Source: Isoetes taiwanensis (Eukaryota > Streptophyta > Lycopodiopsida > Isoetales > Isoetaceae). From it: a stretch of 64,000 bases of DNA. The stretch spans positions 3,956,829-4,020,828 of the forward strand of contig JAJEKV010000041.1 of assembly GCA_021234155.1 (NCBI GenBank), read 5' to 3'. This document shows, in pieces, positions 47,310 through 59,689 of the stretch. The notes below the pieces were generated by a model. The model saw nothing but the letters and a program-made list of their open reading frames with translations. It had not been told where the DNA came from and searched no databases. The position numbers and the translations under genes were made by a program. Within the stretch, counting starts at the first letter, position 1. Each line of letters starts with the position of its first letter.

Positions 47310-50040
47310 GGAAAGCTTTTGTTTCGTTGATTTAGCGCCTCTGTTGACAAACATTGGTTACTAGTTGGATTCAGGCATTTCGCATCTTAAAACTCTGCAA
47401 GAAGAAGCGAAGTAATTTAAGGTCTCTTACCTTGAGCGCATCCTGGTGTTGCTCAATTGCCTGTGCGTAAACGAGGTAATTTCTTTAATAGCTTTCATGT
47501 TGTATTTCACTTTAGAGTTTAGCTTTATGGTACACCCATTTTCGCCCATTTTCGCACAGTGAAGAGCATTTCCATCTATTGCTTCCTATTGATTGGTTTG
47601 GCATCTAGTGCATCTTAATTTAGGTGTGTATGCCATCATCTTGGCAATCTTAAGTTGAATACAGAAATACAGCGGATAAATTGAGGGACTAGGGCCAAAA
47701 TCTCTAGATATACTCTAGATTTACAGGCTGACTTGCATGAAAGAAAGCTGGCTTTTTTCCCATTACTTTCATCTCTCTGTGATGCTCCCACTGATCTGGT
47801 AACCGATGTTTAAATTTAAGCCAGAACGTATTAATTGACAGGTGATCTTAAGGAACTGGCCTTAAGACACAAATTAGATCAGATTAACCTAGAAAAACAG
47901 GGCAATCAAGGACGATTTGAAGTGCTTAATTGTTTGGGGAGAGAGAAATCGGACGTCTCACTGTTTGCATCCAATGAAATAGCTGAGAAGAGGCCAAAAT
48001 AGTTTTCCGTTGGACTACTGCAAAGATACTGCCCATTTTGCCTTTTTCCAGGTTCAATTTGTCCTTCTTGCTAACGGGGCACAGAGCTTCTGCAAGAAGC
48101 GCAACAGATAAAGGTGCTTCACAATTTAACTCTGCACAGAGTAATTTATGGGTAGAGTAGGCCAAGCAATCTGTTTCTAATGAGTCTTCAATATGTAAAA
48201 ACCAAGAGTACATCTGGCCAGATTTGCCAGTGCCATTACTTGCAGCTATTTGCCTTCGGTCACCCTTTGCAAATCAGTGACCCTTTGCAAATCGATGGCC
48301 TCATGTCTTTTAGACTACCATATTCCCAGTCTGAGACGCTTAATCCTGTGGGGAATTTCGAAATCAAGCAAATGGTATACAAAAGAGTTTACACTCGGTG
48401 AATTGCCTCATGAAAATTACGTTTTGTTCCTGTTTACCCCTAGTTGGGCACTTTCCATTCGAAGCAGTTTGAGTTTGTGTCTGAGTTGAGGCTCTACAAA
48501 TTTGCACTTATCTCTGCATTTTGCAGCAGACCTTACCTCTGAATTTGACAGCAGAGTTTGTAGATGCTCTGAGCGTGAAAATTGCCAGGAACAGAAGGCA
48601 AGACAGCTTGCAAAATTTGAGGCGAATGGAAAACTCAGCAGCAATATCTGTATTTTCCAAATAACAACCTTGCCAGATGAACCAAGGTGCTGGCTTTACT
48701 AGATCCCATTGTCAGAACTCGAATACAGCAAATCTGAGATAGATACAAAGGATTTAGAGTGCCAAAATGCTGTTTAAAGCCTCAGATGTTTGCCATAGGA
48801 TGGAAATCCAGTAGACTTCCCCTGTTTTACGCCCAATACTTCCCTGTTTGAATTGAGCAACCGGAGAGGACAGTCTTTCATCTCCTTTTCTATAAAACGG
48901 TTGATCTTAAACAAACTCGGCACATTCACAAATAATATCTGAGATAGCTACAACTATGAACGTTCGAAATTGATTCCTTGATGCTTACCTGCTTTCCAAT
49001 GAATATTTGCTGAATAGTATCGTGTGGAATATTACAGTCAGCTAGCAGACTTTCCATAGACTACATGAGCATCGATTTCAAGCGTTCATCATAATCAGTG
49101 AGTTGACCCCTTAGATTTCCTATCGTCCATAGGAATGTTTTCTCGCTATTAAACCAACACAGTAATTATACGTTGGAAAAAAAAAACAGGTTAACAAGAT
49201 TATTTAATTGTACTGAGCATGAGGAGTGACGAACTCAAACGACAAATGATACCAAGAATAAAAGGATGCCCGAGGTGAGTCCAAAAACTAGATCTAATAT
49301 GTTTGTTACCTTTATTACTATGTTACTATTGATTGATCTTTTTTCTCTTCTTATTTGCATTCTCTACCATATTGATATATATGTGTAAATGATGTGCATG
49401 CACATTACTTCTACTTGCTCATATCTATGTTGTCAATGTATTAATATTGCCTATTTGTCTATTATTCTTTCGATTCTAATATCACACATGATTGTATAAG
49501 ACCACAACCCATTGCATATAGATTGTAACACTCTACCTTGGTATTTCAAATGACATCTATGCACATTACTTCATAAAAAAAAAGGAAGCTACTCCAAATT
49601 AATTTTGTCTTTGTACTTGCAGCCTCAAATATCATTTGCTCTGCACTTAGATAAATCTACACGCTCACTCCATTCCCTATCTATATATATCATTCAAATT
49701 AGATTAAGAACATGCTAACGCCATATCTCTCTACACTATATATCATCATATAGAACCATACCTTATTGTATATAGACCTCGTCAATTAATATATAAAAAA
49801 TATAAGACTAGTTTTCCATTGAATTCTAGCATACATATGATTTCTATTCAGATTAAACAACGAGAGTCTCCTCTTCCATACGATATCTGTAGACTAATAT
49901 AACACCAAAATATCTAGCTAGACCTCTATTCTATTTACATTAATTGACGTTCTCAAACAGTTTAATTAATTCAATTTTGCTTATGCTCTTTATGTAACTC
50001 TATTCTATGTATATTAATTCTATTTGGCAAACTGATATGT
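47310..50040. other. Unit C interior, no recognisable gene
   Basis: Only short frames, for example 48180-48401 and 48502-48702, and none is recognised. The leader shows similarity to unit D around the donor-like site. This could be captured host sequence but cannot be identified here. Confidence 0.35.
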
Positions 50041-50046
50041 CACGTT

Positions 50047-50470
50047 CACACAAACCATTACATCCAACACTTTAAAATTAAATCCCCCTTGAAACCCCCT
50101 TTGGTTTGGGTGCATATTCACACGGGGGGTGACGTAGAGCAGCGAGAGCTCCTAAAATTATGTTTCGCATGTACAAAACCAACACCATGTAGTATATTAC
50201 TACAAATCTTATAGTATTTTGCAAAACTTGTTATACAGTATAGCAAATTTTGTACATGCATACCCCACAAATGAGGAACTTTACGTACGGTGTAGATTAA
50301 GGAATAAAGAGTGAATATGCCTATCCAACAGCTCTCGATGCCCGGAGTCACCCCCCGTGTGAATATGCACCCAAACCAAAGGGGGTTTCAAGGGGGATTT
50401 AATTTTAAAGTGTTGGATGTAATGGTTTGTGTGTTAACCAAAAAAAATTTTGGCCCCTTCGGGGCCTTAA
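50047..50470 (+). mobile_element. Fold-back element, isomer II (inverted core), with tail hairpin
   Basis: Inverted repeats 50047-50131 and 50347-50434 contain CCCCCTTTGGTTTGGGTGCA. The core starts GACGTAGAGCAGCGAGAGCT and ends GCTCTCGATGCCCGGAGTCA, so it is the reverse of the cores at 25.9 and 31.4 kb. The tail hairpin AAATTTTGGCCCC-TTCG-GGGCCTTAA lies on the same (right) side as in those copies. Confidence 0.8.
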
Positions 50471-50811
50471 TGTTTTAATAAACTATACGTCCACTCATTA
50501 TTCTTAATGTATATTCTAACGAGAATCTAGTATTCCAGTGTTCCTTGGGCTATAAGCATGGTATGGAAGCATGGTATGGTGCCTGTTTTGTGGTTCTGGT
50601 AGATTCTCCCAGCTCCAATGACAAGGATGATATTTTATCTTGTCTTGGTCTACATTGACGGTTGGATCCATATTACATCAATATGGCAACATCATTATGA
50701 CAGGCTTTTCTTTTCTATCCTCATCACATTTATCCTTTTATGAATATAACACATATAATAACATATAATAACACATATAATATAATAACACACACATATA
50801 ATATCATTACG

Positions 50812-50945
50812 AATTTTTTCTAGTTCGTTGGTCAATTCAAATAGATTTGAAAGTGCCCCCTAGGATTTGAACCTAGGCATGGCCAGCAGGAAAAAAGAAA
50901 ATAACCTAACATCTTGAGCCGAGCTAACGAATAGATCGTGCCACC
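50812..50945 (-). repeat. tRNA-derived SINE-like sequence
   Basis: On the minus strand: TTAGCTCGGCTCAAG (A-box-like), about 45 bases later CTAGG-TTCAAAT-CCTAG (a T-arm with B box GGTTCAAATCC), then a non-tRNA tail. The acceptor stem does not pair, so this is not a working tRNA gene. A tRNA pseudogene is the alternative. Confidence 0.45.
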
Positions 50946-51149
50946 AACTCAAAATTTATAGATGTCTTCTTCCATTTAGCAATCAAATAAATTTAATAAT
51001 GCAATAAGTAATACCCATTGGCTGCAGCTTGTATGCTAGGTATGAAGACAATAGGCAAGGCTATGACATAAAAGAATGTTAGCAGCAAGTCTAGCTAATA
51101 TACAGCTATGAACGTGCTTTCATTATCATCTTTGTGATACAAAAAAATA

Positions 51150-51720
51150 GGGCCATGAATGATGTAAAGGAGGACCAAAGAAATGCCAATGAACCAACAA
51201 CTTTGTTGATTACTTGTGCAAACACAAATGCTTTTCATACATCGACCTCGCTATGTGAATCCAAGAAGAAGATAGAAATTTATGGAACCTCGCATTAGGG
51301 TTAAATCTAGCACCTACATGTGGACCAGCCCATTGAAAGAGATTAATCTTGCGTAAGTTTGCAAATTAAAGAAAGCCCTCGCATCCAAAGGTACAAATGT
51401 TTTCCCCGCATAACGTTACATAGGTTTTGCACGCATCTTCACTGCACCTATCTTCAGCTCATTATCATTTTTGTGGTACAAAAAACAGGGGCCATAAAGG
51501 AGGACCAAAGAATGCCAATGAACCAACAATCGCTGATTACTTGTGCAAATACAAATGCTTTTCATACATGGACCTCTCGCTACATGAATCCAAGATGAAG
51601 ATAGAAATGTATGGAACCCATTAGGGTTAAATCTAGCCTACATCCGGGCCAACACATTGAAAGAGATTAATCTTGCGTTTTGCAAATTAAAGAAAGCTCG
51701 CATCCAACCGCATAAATTTT
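51150..51720. repeat. Diverged direct duplication, ~340-380-bp unit
   Basis: AAGGAGGACCAAAG, ATGCCAATGAACCAACAA, TTACTTGTGCAAA, AATGCTTTTCATACAT and GAAAGAGATTAATCTTGCGT each occur twice in the same order (for example near 51165 and 51495). The unit is non-coding and lies within unit C. Confidence 0.7.
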
Positions 51721-52605
51721 TTCCCCGCATAACATACATAGGTTTTCCACGGATCTTAAATCAGACCTATCTTCACCGGGTCCCTGCTCGGTTTTATGCC
51801 GAAAGTTCCCTCGCAAACTGATTTCGAATGGTCTAAGCAGATTGTCAATGCCCAATCACCCGGAAATATATGTGGCTTCTAAGACATCATTTCAAAGGGA
51901 AACGAACCTCGTTGGATTGCCGCCGCAAATCTTTGGGTCGACCGAAAGCCATGTTATGGTGGGAAAGCCTACTCTTGAAAAGGGAAAGCCTGCTCCTGCC
52001 AAGTTCAGAAAGGGAATTTAAAGCTTGTATCCAAACCCTGCTCCTTGTTCTGTGTGTATCGAAGAGGAAGACTTACCCTAGAAACTAAGATCTCGATTAT
52101 GGAAAAGCCTGCTCCTGGAAAGAAGAAATTGCACGGATATGCCAAGTCAGAAAGGGGATTCAAAGCTCGTAGCCAAACCCACCCGGCTCCTTTTTCTCTG
52201 TGAATCACAAGCAAGCCTTACCCTAGAAACTAAGATCGAGGTCTGCATGTTGTAAATTGTCTCTGAATTATATCTTAGATACAAACAAGTAACTAGCTAG
52301 GTAGCCAAACTAGCTAGGTAGGCAAATCGGCAGCAAAGGTGAAAGAAACGGCAGCAAATTCGCAACACAAAATCCGTTCTTGCTTCAAGTCCGCCACTCG
52401 CTCCAATCCGCATAAACGAAAAATACACCGTTTCTCTCTGCTTTTTAACACTTTGGCAATGCCATCATTGCATGTAATTATAGTAGCAAAAGGGGGCTTC
52501 CATTATGAGCCCTTGATCTCGAACTAAAAAGTTGATCTACACCATTAAAATTATAGGGGAAAATTAGACAACACAAAAACTATACAAATATGAGGCTAAA
52601 ATATA

Positions 52606-52723
52606 GTGCGCACTCTAGATGTACGCATTAGTACGTTTTTTGAAATACGCCCATGAAATCATATGAAAACCATGCCAAAAAGCGTACAAAATCACAAAAA
52701 AAAACCCCTGTTATAATGCTACA
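52606..52723 (+). repeat. Dispersed ~120-bp repeat, copy 4
   Basis: Contains GCACTCTAGATGTACG, AATACGCCCATGAAATCATA, AAACCATGCCAAAAAGCGTA and CCCCTGTTATAATGCTACA. Very close to the 28.6-kb copy. Confidence 0.65.
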
Positions 52724-53558
52724 TATTCGATTATCATATAGAAGCATACCCTATTCCATATAGATTTTAGCAGCCAGCAAACAAAAAGGTCAGTACAAAA
52801 GGTTACTTTTAAATCTTCGTTGACAAGTATAGCCCTCACTTGATGTCGCTGTTGGCCTTGGCCATGCGATGTCGAAAAGTGTGCGTTGTACTGTTATCGA
52901 AGGTTGTGAGAATGTTTTACTAATTCATATCCTAGTTCCCAGTGGTGTTGTCGATAAAAATCCAACACTAATATAGGAATTGGCGTATGTTTTAGCAAAC
53001 ATTCGATCGGTTTCCCCATCCTTAACCTTATAGATACGTGCATACCAATCAATTAAAATTTATCAATAACAAAATAAAATCTTAGGGTAAAGTTTATCAT
53101 TTCTAAAGCCAAGACTTGAAGGGTTATAATTAATAAATAGTAAACCACAAATTTCGACCGCCACAGAATTAGGTCTATGGTTTCTATGAGTTTTTTAATT
53201 ATATATTTCAATAGCATGTTATCGACATATGTAATTGTAAATAGAATGGAAAAAGGTAAAAATATGATACCATGTTAAAGTGAAGCATTGGTGTTACGTG
53301 ATTATGGACTGTTACAATTAAGTATTCAACATAACGTAATTTACCATTGGAAATTTTAGACTTTTGGATTAAAATCGACAAGCACTATGCAAACTACGCA
53401 TGCCAAGTAGACATTGCAATACTTTGTACTGATGAGAGATGCACGGCGCTAATTTGAACATTGCATGCTTTTTTTGGTTATTCATCAGCAAAAATGAGCC
53501 ATTGGAAAGGCATAACGTTGTAAACCAACATGACCAAAATGAGTCATTACCAAAAAAA

Positions 53559-55206
53559 AGAGGTCGCCCAAGGTCAGTACAGCTTAACAGTTAGTGCAAT
53601 TAAAATTCATTCATTTTTTGTTCTTTTTTTTTCCAACTAACATTTTCCACATTTAACTTTTAATAGGTTATGCCCAACAGAAGTTTGCAAACGACGGAAG
53701 CGGCAAAGACAGTACCAAGCCCGAAGAAAATTAAAGAATGCTATGATATTGACAGAGGGGCAACACATATCTTTACTCACGAAGCCCGAGTCTTCTAGGT
53801 GCAAATTAGAAATTTCAATTCATATGGGACGTGAACATACACAACAGTTATCAAGCTTAAAGGAAAGAGACCATTCGAAATAATAAAAAATGCTATATGG
53901 ATTTAGATTTACGCTATTAGTCAATTATATCTATTTAAATGTTTTAAAATTCAGTTGTATACGGAAAATTACTAATTATATATTTAAATCAAACAGGAAT
54001 AAAAATTTAATTATAGATGTTGAGTACAAACACAACAATGATGGACATGTGAATGCAAGCGTCGTTAAGTACGTATGTACAATAGTTATTTAATTCTATG
54101 TCTTAAAATTATCATACAAGCTAGACATTCTGTAATAATAAGACATGCACGACGCTAATTTGAACATTGCATGTTTTTTTCGGTCATTCATCAGCAACAC
54201 TGGGCCATTGGAAAGCCAAAATCAGTCATTGCAAAAAAAAAGAGGCCGCCCAAGGCAGTTAGTCCAATTAAATTTTGTTAACTTTTTATTATTTTTTACC
54301 TAACATTTTCAGATTTGACTTTCAATAGATCACGCCCACCTATCTCAAATGATGATGTAGCCAATGAAACAGCAGAAGTTTGCAAACGATCTAAGCAACA
54401 ACAAGAGTGCCAAGCTCAAAAAAAAATAAAGAATGCTATCGTACTGAAGGAGGGGCAACACATATCTTCATCCATGGAGCTTGAGCGTTCTAGGTACACA
54501 TTAGAAATTTCAATTTCAATAAGCTTTGCATTTTCCAATTGTTTATTCACAACATATACATTTTTCAATTGTTTATACACAACATGAAACATTGTATAGT
54601 TTTGATATGGAAAACATGCCATTCAAGGCAACCAAGAATGTAAATGTTTTGGAATTTAGTTATGTACAAAACATTACTAATCATATGTTTGAATTTGAAT
54701 GAAACAGCAATAACCATTTAATCATAAGCGCTAAGTACTTAAATGGCAAGGATGAACATGCAAACGCGAATGTTAGATACATGTATACAATATTTATTTA
54801 ATCCCATGTTTTAAAACTATCATAAAATAAAATAGTTTTAACGAGCTATGCATTTTTCCATTGTCTATTTGCAGCATTGAAGCATTGTGCAATTCTGATA
54901 TGGAATATGGACGCATGCAAAGATCATCGGGCAGGAGGAAAAGGGGGCGACCAAGGTAAGTACGAATCACATATGGATTACATTTATCTCGCTAGTCAAT
55001 TATGCTTATTTGAAATAGACTTCGCAATTCATTATTATCAAATGATATTTAATAGTCTCCTTTTCTTATAGTTAGCATTCTGTAGGACTATTTAATTTTA
55101 CTCTTTGGAACTTATTAACATCCTCAAAACAAGTCATAGATACACAACCTATAGGTAGTGATCTTGCCACATCCAATTGACGGTTTTTCCATCGTATCTG
55201 TAATAG
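53559..55206 (+). pseudogene. AT-hook and basic exon modules upstream of the unit C polyprotein
   Basis: Three modules are seen. Each has an exon end coding RGRPR, then an intron, then an exon coding a basic stretch. Module 1: AT-hook 53559-53572, donor GTCAG, exon 53667-53798 (VCKRRKRQRQYQARRKLKNA). Module 2: AT-hook 54241-54254 with a GC instead of GT donor, exon 54329-54493 (VCKRSKQQQECQAQKKIKNA). Module 3: 54890-54955 (GRRKRGRPR), donor GTAAG, acceptor before 55207, running into the main frame (RRKYHRDYQAQKRLKK). Modules 1 and 2 lie in a duplicated ~700-bp segment. AT-hooks bind the minor groove of AT-rich DNA. A role in end recognition is a guess. Confidence 0.6.
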
Positions 55207-58200
55207 GCTATCTCCAGCTAGTTTAGAAGGGCTTCCTGTCGATCAAATAAAGAAGATCCTCAGCCGTCGAAAATATCATAGAGACTATCAAGCGCAAAAA
55301 AGATTGAAAAAAACTGCTATCCCAGCAATAAACCAGATACCGCCCCCATTAGACTCATCCTCAAATGGCCCAACAAGCAAGCAGAAGAATGATATGCACA
55401 GGGCATATAGAAGACATCGCCAAGATACTAAGAGTTATGAAACTCATAAAGATGTTGAATCATGTTCCATGGAGGCCACATCGAATCTGGCCTCCATGGA
55501 ACAAAAGGATCAAAGTACAATAGATATCAGTCTCAACACATCAAATTGCAATACTGCAAGTCAACATTGGCAAAAACAAATTGCTATGATGCAACGAGAC
55601 ATGAAACCTGAGGGACATAAACTATTAAGCTGGTCAAAAAGATGTACCATATGTCAGACTGATTTACTCAACTCTGAGAGCATGTCATTTTGTTGCAATA
55701 ATGCTCGTCGTTTACTGCCGCCACTTGAATCTCTACCGCAAATCCTAGAAGAACTTTACTCGATCCACGAGTTTTCCAATAATTCGCGCATTATAAATAA
55801 TTTATTTTGCTTCACTGCCCTCGGCGTGGAAGGCGATTTCATGGACTTAAAAATGCCATCATCTGTTGCAATTATGGGACGTACATACCATCGACTTTTA
55901 TCTGCAAGCATAATCACGAGCACACTTCACTGATATATATATGACAGTTCAATGAGATATACCATCGCTGCTAATATGCAAGTGCCGTCCACATGGATTA
56001 TGCAAATTGCCACAGTCTTAGATTCCATCAATCCATACATTAAAGAATTAATAAAGGACCTACATCCTACACCCACAAAGCTCATCCTTGCGGACCCCTC
56101 TACATCAGATGAAATAGCTGCTATTGTCCACGCTAATAATAGCATTACTATAAAACCTAGAACCGCAATGATCTGGATGCGGCATGATCATAATCCAGTA
56201 TTTCTAAGTATCCTTGATCCTACGTATGAACCACTTCAATATCCACTATTTTTTCCACATGGAACATTAGGATGGCATCCACACAATGATCAAAAAATGT
56301 CCCAAATAGATTGGTATCGAACTAGACTACTTCACGAACCTCGTTTTTCACAACTAGGTAGATTATGCGGTGAGTACCTCGTTGATATGTACTCTAGAGT
56401 GGAAGAAGAACGTCTCAATTACATTGTAACCGAAGGCTATCGACGAAATCTAATGCACCATGAAGATGACTTCATCGATGATGAGGACGACAATTCTCAC
56501 TACAAGATTCTGCCAGCGTCCTTCTTAGGCTCCAGAAGATGGTGTGCTGTCCAAGTGGCAGATGCCCTGGCGCTTGCAAGGGTCAAAGGAAGGCCAAGCT
56601 TCTTCATAACTATGACAACAAATCCCACATGGCCAGAAATAAAGGATAAATTACGTCCTGGTCAAAATGCATCTGACAACCCTACGATTGTTGTTCGAGC
56701 ATGTCATGAAAGAGTCCAACATGCAAAGAACATTATCCGAAAGTATCTCGGACCCATATCCTACATGATGCATGTCATTGAATTCCAAAAGCGTGGACTG
56801 CCTCATGGACACATCGTTGTAAAGACAGAACATGAGCTCCCAATAGACATGATTGATAATCTGATTTCTGCTGAACTACCAGAAGATCCCATACTTAGAG
56901 CGCAGGTTGAGAAATATATGATCCATAGACACACAAACCATTGCCTCAAAGAAAACAACAAATGCTGCTATAAATATCCGAAACCATTAAATCCAGTAAC
57001 ATATATCGACGAAAAAGGATACGTACAATATAGACGACGAACAGAAGCAGACATAAATGTTGTGCCATACATTCCATTTCTATTGAGAGAAATGGACTGC
57101 CATGTCTACGCCGATGTTGCATCAACTGTACATATTTTCGCATATCTTTATGGCTACATATATAAAGGCTTTGATATGACTCGTTTCCACATCGATGCTA
57201 CAAAACAAATGCCGGCCATAGGCATCTCGAAACAACCTGCCACAACAAATACTAATGACCAGAATAAAACAAAGAATGAAATCCAAGACTATATCTCTGC
57301 ACGATATATATCGTCCATGGAGGCCACATGGAGAATTATGTCTTATCATATGACTGAAAAGCACCCCTCTGTAAAATGTCTTCCCCTACATTTAGAAGGA
57401 TATAACAGACATTCTTTTACATCCACAAACACTGGAATTTCCCTATTAGACAGGTACTTTTTACGACCACTTGATTCCAAATTTGATCACATTACATACA
57501 TCGAGTACAATGAACAATATACTTCTACTTCATATAATCCAACCATTATTCTTAAACCAACCGATCATCTAGAGCAAAAAGCTACAGGCGCAACTCAGAA
57601 CATCATCCATGAAAGAACAAGAGGAGAGTTAATTTGTAGAATACGTTTGCTACTTCCAAAGGTTGGAGAGGCATTTTACTTGAGACTCATCCTACTCCAC
57701 AAAGCCGCACGATCTTGGAACGAACTCAAAATCTATGACGGGAAACAATACGAAACATATCAAGAGACCGCCCAAGCTATGGGTCTAATTGCACCAACAA
57801 CCGAAGCCATAACAGTAATGGAAGAAGCAATCTCATGCTTGCAGACTCCATCACAATTACGATTCCTATTCACGTTGCTAATACTAGATTCTGGACCAGC
57901 ACTCCAACTATGGGAAACATTTCAAAAACACATGATAGCCGACTTCCTACAACAATACCCAAAAAACCAATCAACTGCCATTAACGAAAGCCTCCTCGCC
58001 ATCAACAACATCTTGATCCAGCACGGAACCAACACTGAGGCTTTTGGCTTACCCGTGCACAACATTCCATGTAGAGAAGTACAAAATGAACTCAGTAAGT
58101 TCCCTGACCACGAGGAGTACCTTATAAAGAGCTCAACTATGTCGGAGAGCATGAATCGAAACCAGACCTCAATCTATGCCTATATACGTGAACTTATCAA

Positions 58201-59477
58201 GAACAATAATCCCCTAGCCCCAATCTTTGTGTACGGAAAAGCGGGAACAGGAAAAACATACGTACTCAATGCCATTTGTCTCTACATACGAGGACTAAAC
58301 CAAATAATTCTACCATGTGCCACTACCGCATTAGCATCGCTGCAATACCCCGCAGGAAGAACTGCACACTCCCTATTCCAAATACCCGTCATTGACAACA
58401 ATATTGGAATTCATTCACTACTTGACCCACATTCTCCAAGGGCCACACTGATCAATGTTGCAACAGCGATCATATGGGACGAATTTCCCATGGCAAATAA
58501 AGCAGTCATAGAAGCAGTTGACATTCTTTTACAGAAGATAACAGGCATAGGCAAGCCATTCGGAGGAAAACTATTTATAGCAGCTGGCGATTTTAGACAG
58601 ATTGCTCCCGTTGTCAAACGAGGAGGAAAAACAGCAACAATAAATGCATCCATCATATCCTCTCACCTATGGAACCATTTCAAAGTCCTAGAACTTAATG
58701 AACCAATGCAACTGACCCAGAGCTCGTCTACTCAATAACATTCCACTAACACTATTCAAGACAACCACCAAAATAGAAGACGCTATCAACTTTTTATACA
58801 ACATACACATACTGCTAACACCTGTCCTATGTGAGAAGAGAGCATTCTTATCTCCCAAAAACATTCCTGTTGACGACTTCAACATTAAAATCATACGAAT
58901 GATCTTAGCAAACCACAGAAGCTACTTTAGCGTCGACAGACTTACAGAAAATGACCAGACCATCGACGACCATCCAATGGCAACGACAGACTTCCTCAAT
59001 GGCTATAAGCACCCAGCGCTTCCACAACACGAACTCCAACTAAAGCCCAACACCATATGCCACATCACAAAAACATTAGACAAAGACAGAGGACTCGTGA
59101 GAAATGCAAGGGTAATGGTATGCTCAATTCACGCCAAATTCGTGACCGTCAAGCTTTTAACAGGCCAACCACAACACGTAGGAAACATACACCCTATATC
59201 TCGAGTGGACTTCTTCCACCAACCTGACAACTGGCCTTGGACAATCCACAGACGACAACTACCATTGCGACCCGCATATTCAACAACGTTTCACAGTTGC
59301 CTGGGACTTACGCTCGACAAAATAGTCCTCGACCTACGAACTGAAGTCTTCACACACGGACAACTATATACAGCACTCACACGCGTGCGGAAAAAAGAAG
59401 ATGTACTGATCCTTCTTGACGAATCCAACACCAACAAAATGACAACCAACATCGTCTACAAAGAACTACTTCCGTGA
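55207..59477 (+). pseudogene. Helitron Rep-helicase polyprotein (unit C), two lesions
   Basis: The frame opens at an acceptor (55207) with LSPASLEGLPVDQIKKIL and a basic stretch. It then reads a zinc-finger-like region (CTICQTDLLN, SFCCNNARRLLPPL) and GRTYHRLL. TGA at 55931-55933 stands where a Trp is expected (LH-stop-YIYDSSMRY). The same frame then runs to 58738 with FITMTTNPTWPEI, the HUH motif RGLPHGHIVV, YLYGYIYKGFD, Walker A GKAGTGKT (58235-58258), WDEFPM and GDFRQIAPVV. Near 58710-58735 about 40 bases are missing compared with unit D. The phase shifts, and the remainder (58740-59477) ends in FTHGQLYTALTRVR and KELLP. It has the full domain set of an autonomous element but is inactive as it stands. 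Confidence 0.9.
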
Positions 59478-59489
59478 AAAAGGTGCGTA

Positions 59490-59527
59490 CCCCCCCCCAA
59501 AAAAAAAAAAAAAAAAAAAAAAAAAAA
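59490..59527. repeat. C then A homopolymer run
   Basis: Nine C followed by about 30 A, just after the unit C stop. Unit D has a shorter A run in the same place (46611-46624). Its position between stop codon and 3' terminus looks like a retained feature of the family that expanded here. Confidence 0.85.
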
Positions 59528-59554
59528 CACTCCATCCATCTCATGCCCAGGATG

Positions 59555-59687
59555 TAGATGGAGCACCGATCCTCTCAGAGATCGATGCTCCCTCTACACC
59601 ATGGGCGCCGCACCGACGGTCGCACTTGGGTTCGACTCCCAAGGGTGCACAGTGCGTCGGCTCCGCCGGCGCCAAATTCTTGTATTA
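59555..59687 (+). other. Structured 3' terminus of unit C
   Basis: The same order as in unit D: long stem (GTAGATGGAGCACCGATC with GATCGATGCTCCCTCTAC), T-arm-like TTGGG-TTCGACT-CCCAA, terminal hairpin GTCGGCTCCGCCGGC, then AAATTCTTGTAT. The outer T-arm pair differs from unit D (T-A instead of C-G) while pairing is kept. Confidence 0.65.
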
Positions 59688-59689
59688 AT

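Larger units (their letters stand above)
46779..59687 (+). mobile_element. Helitron-like element with long N-terminal module region (unit C)
   Basis: The 5' end (TATATATAAGATTACTAGG) starts exactly where unit D ends. The first 528 bp match unit A closely. A donor-like site ACGAG|GTAATTT lies at 47476. The interior holds a nested fold-back element (50047-50470), a SINE-like piece, a dispersed repeat, and the module exons and polyprotein (53559-59477). The 3' end (59555-59687) repeats that of unit D. At about 12.9 kb it is the longest unit, and nested insertions account for part of that. Confidence 0.65.
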
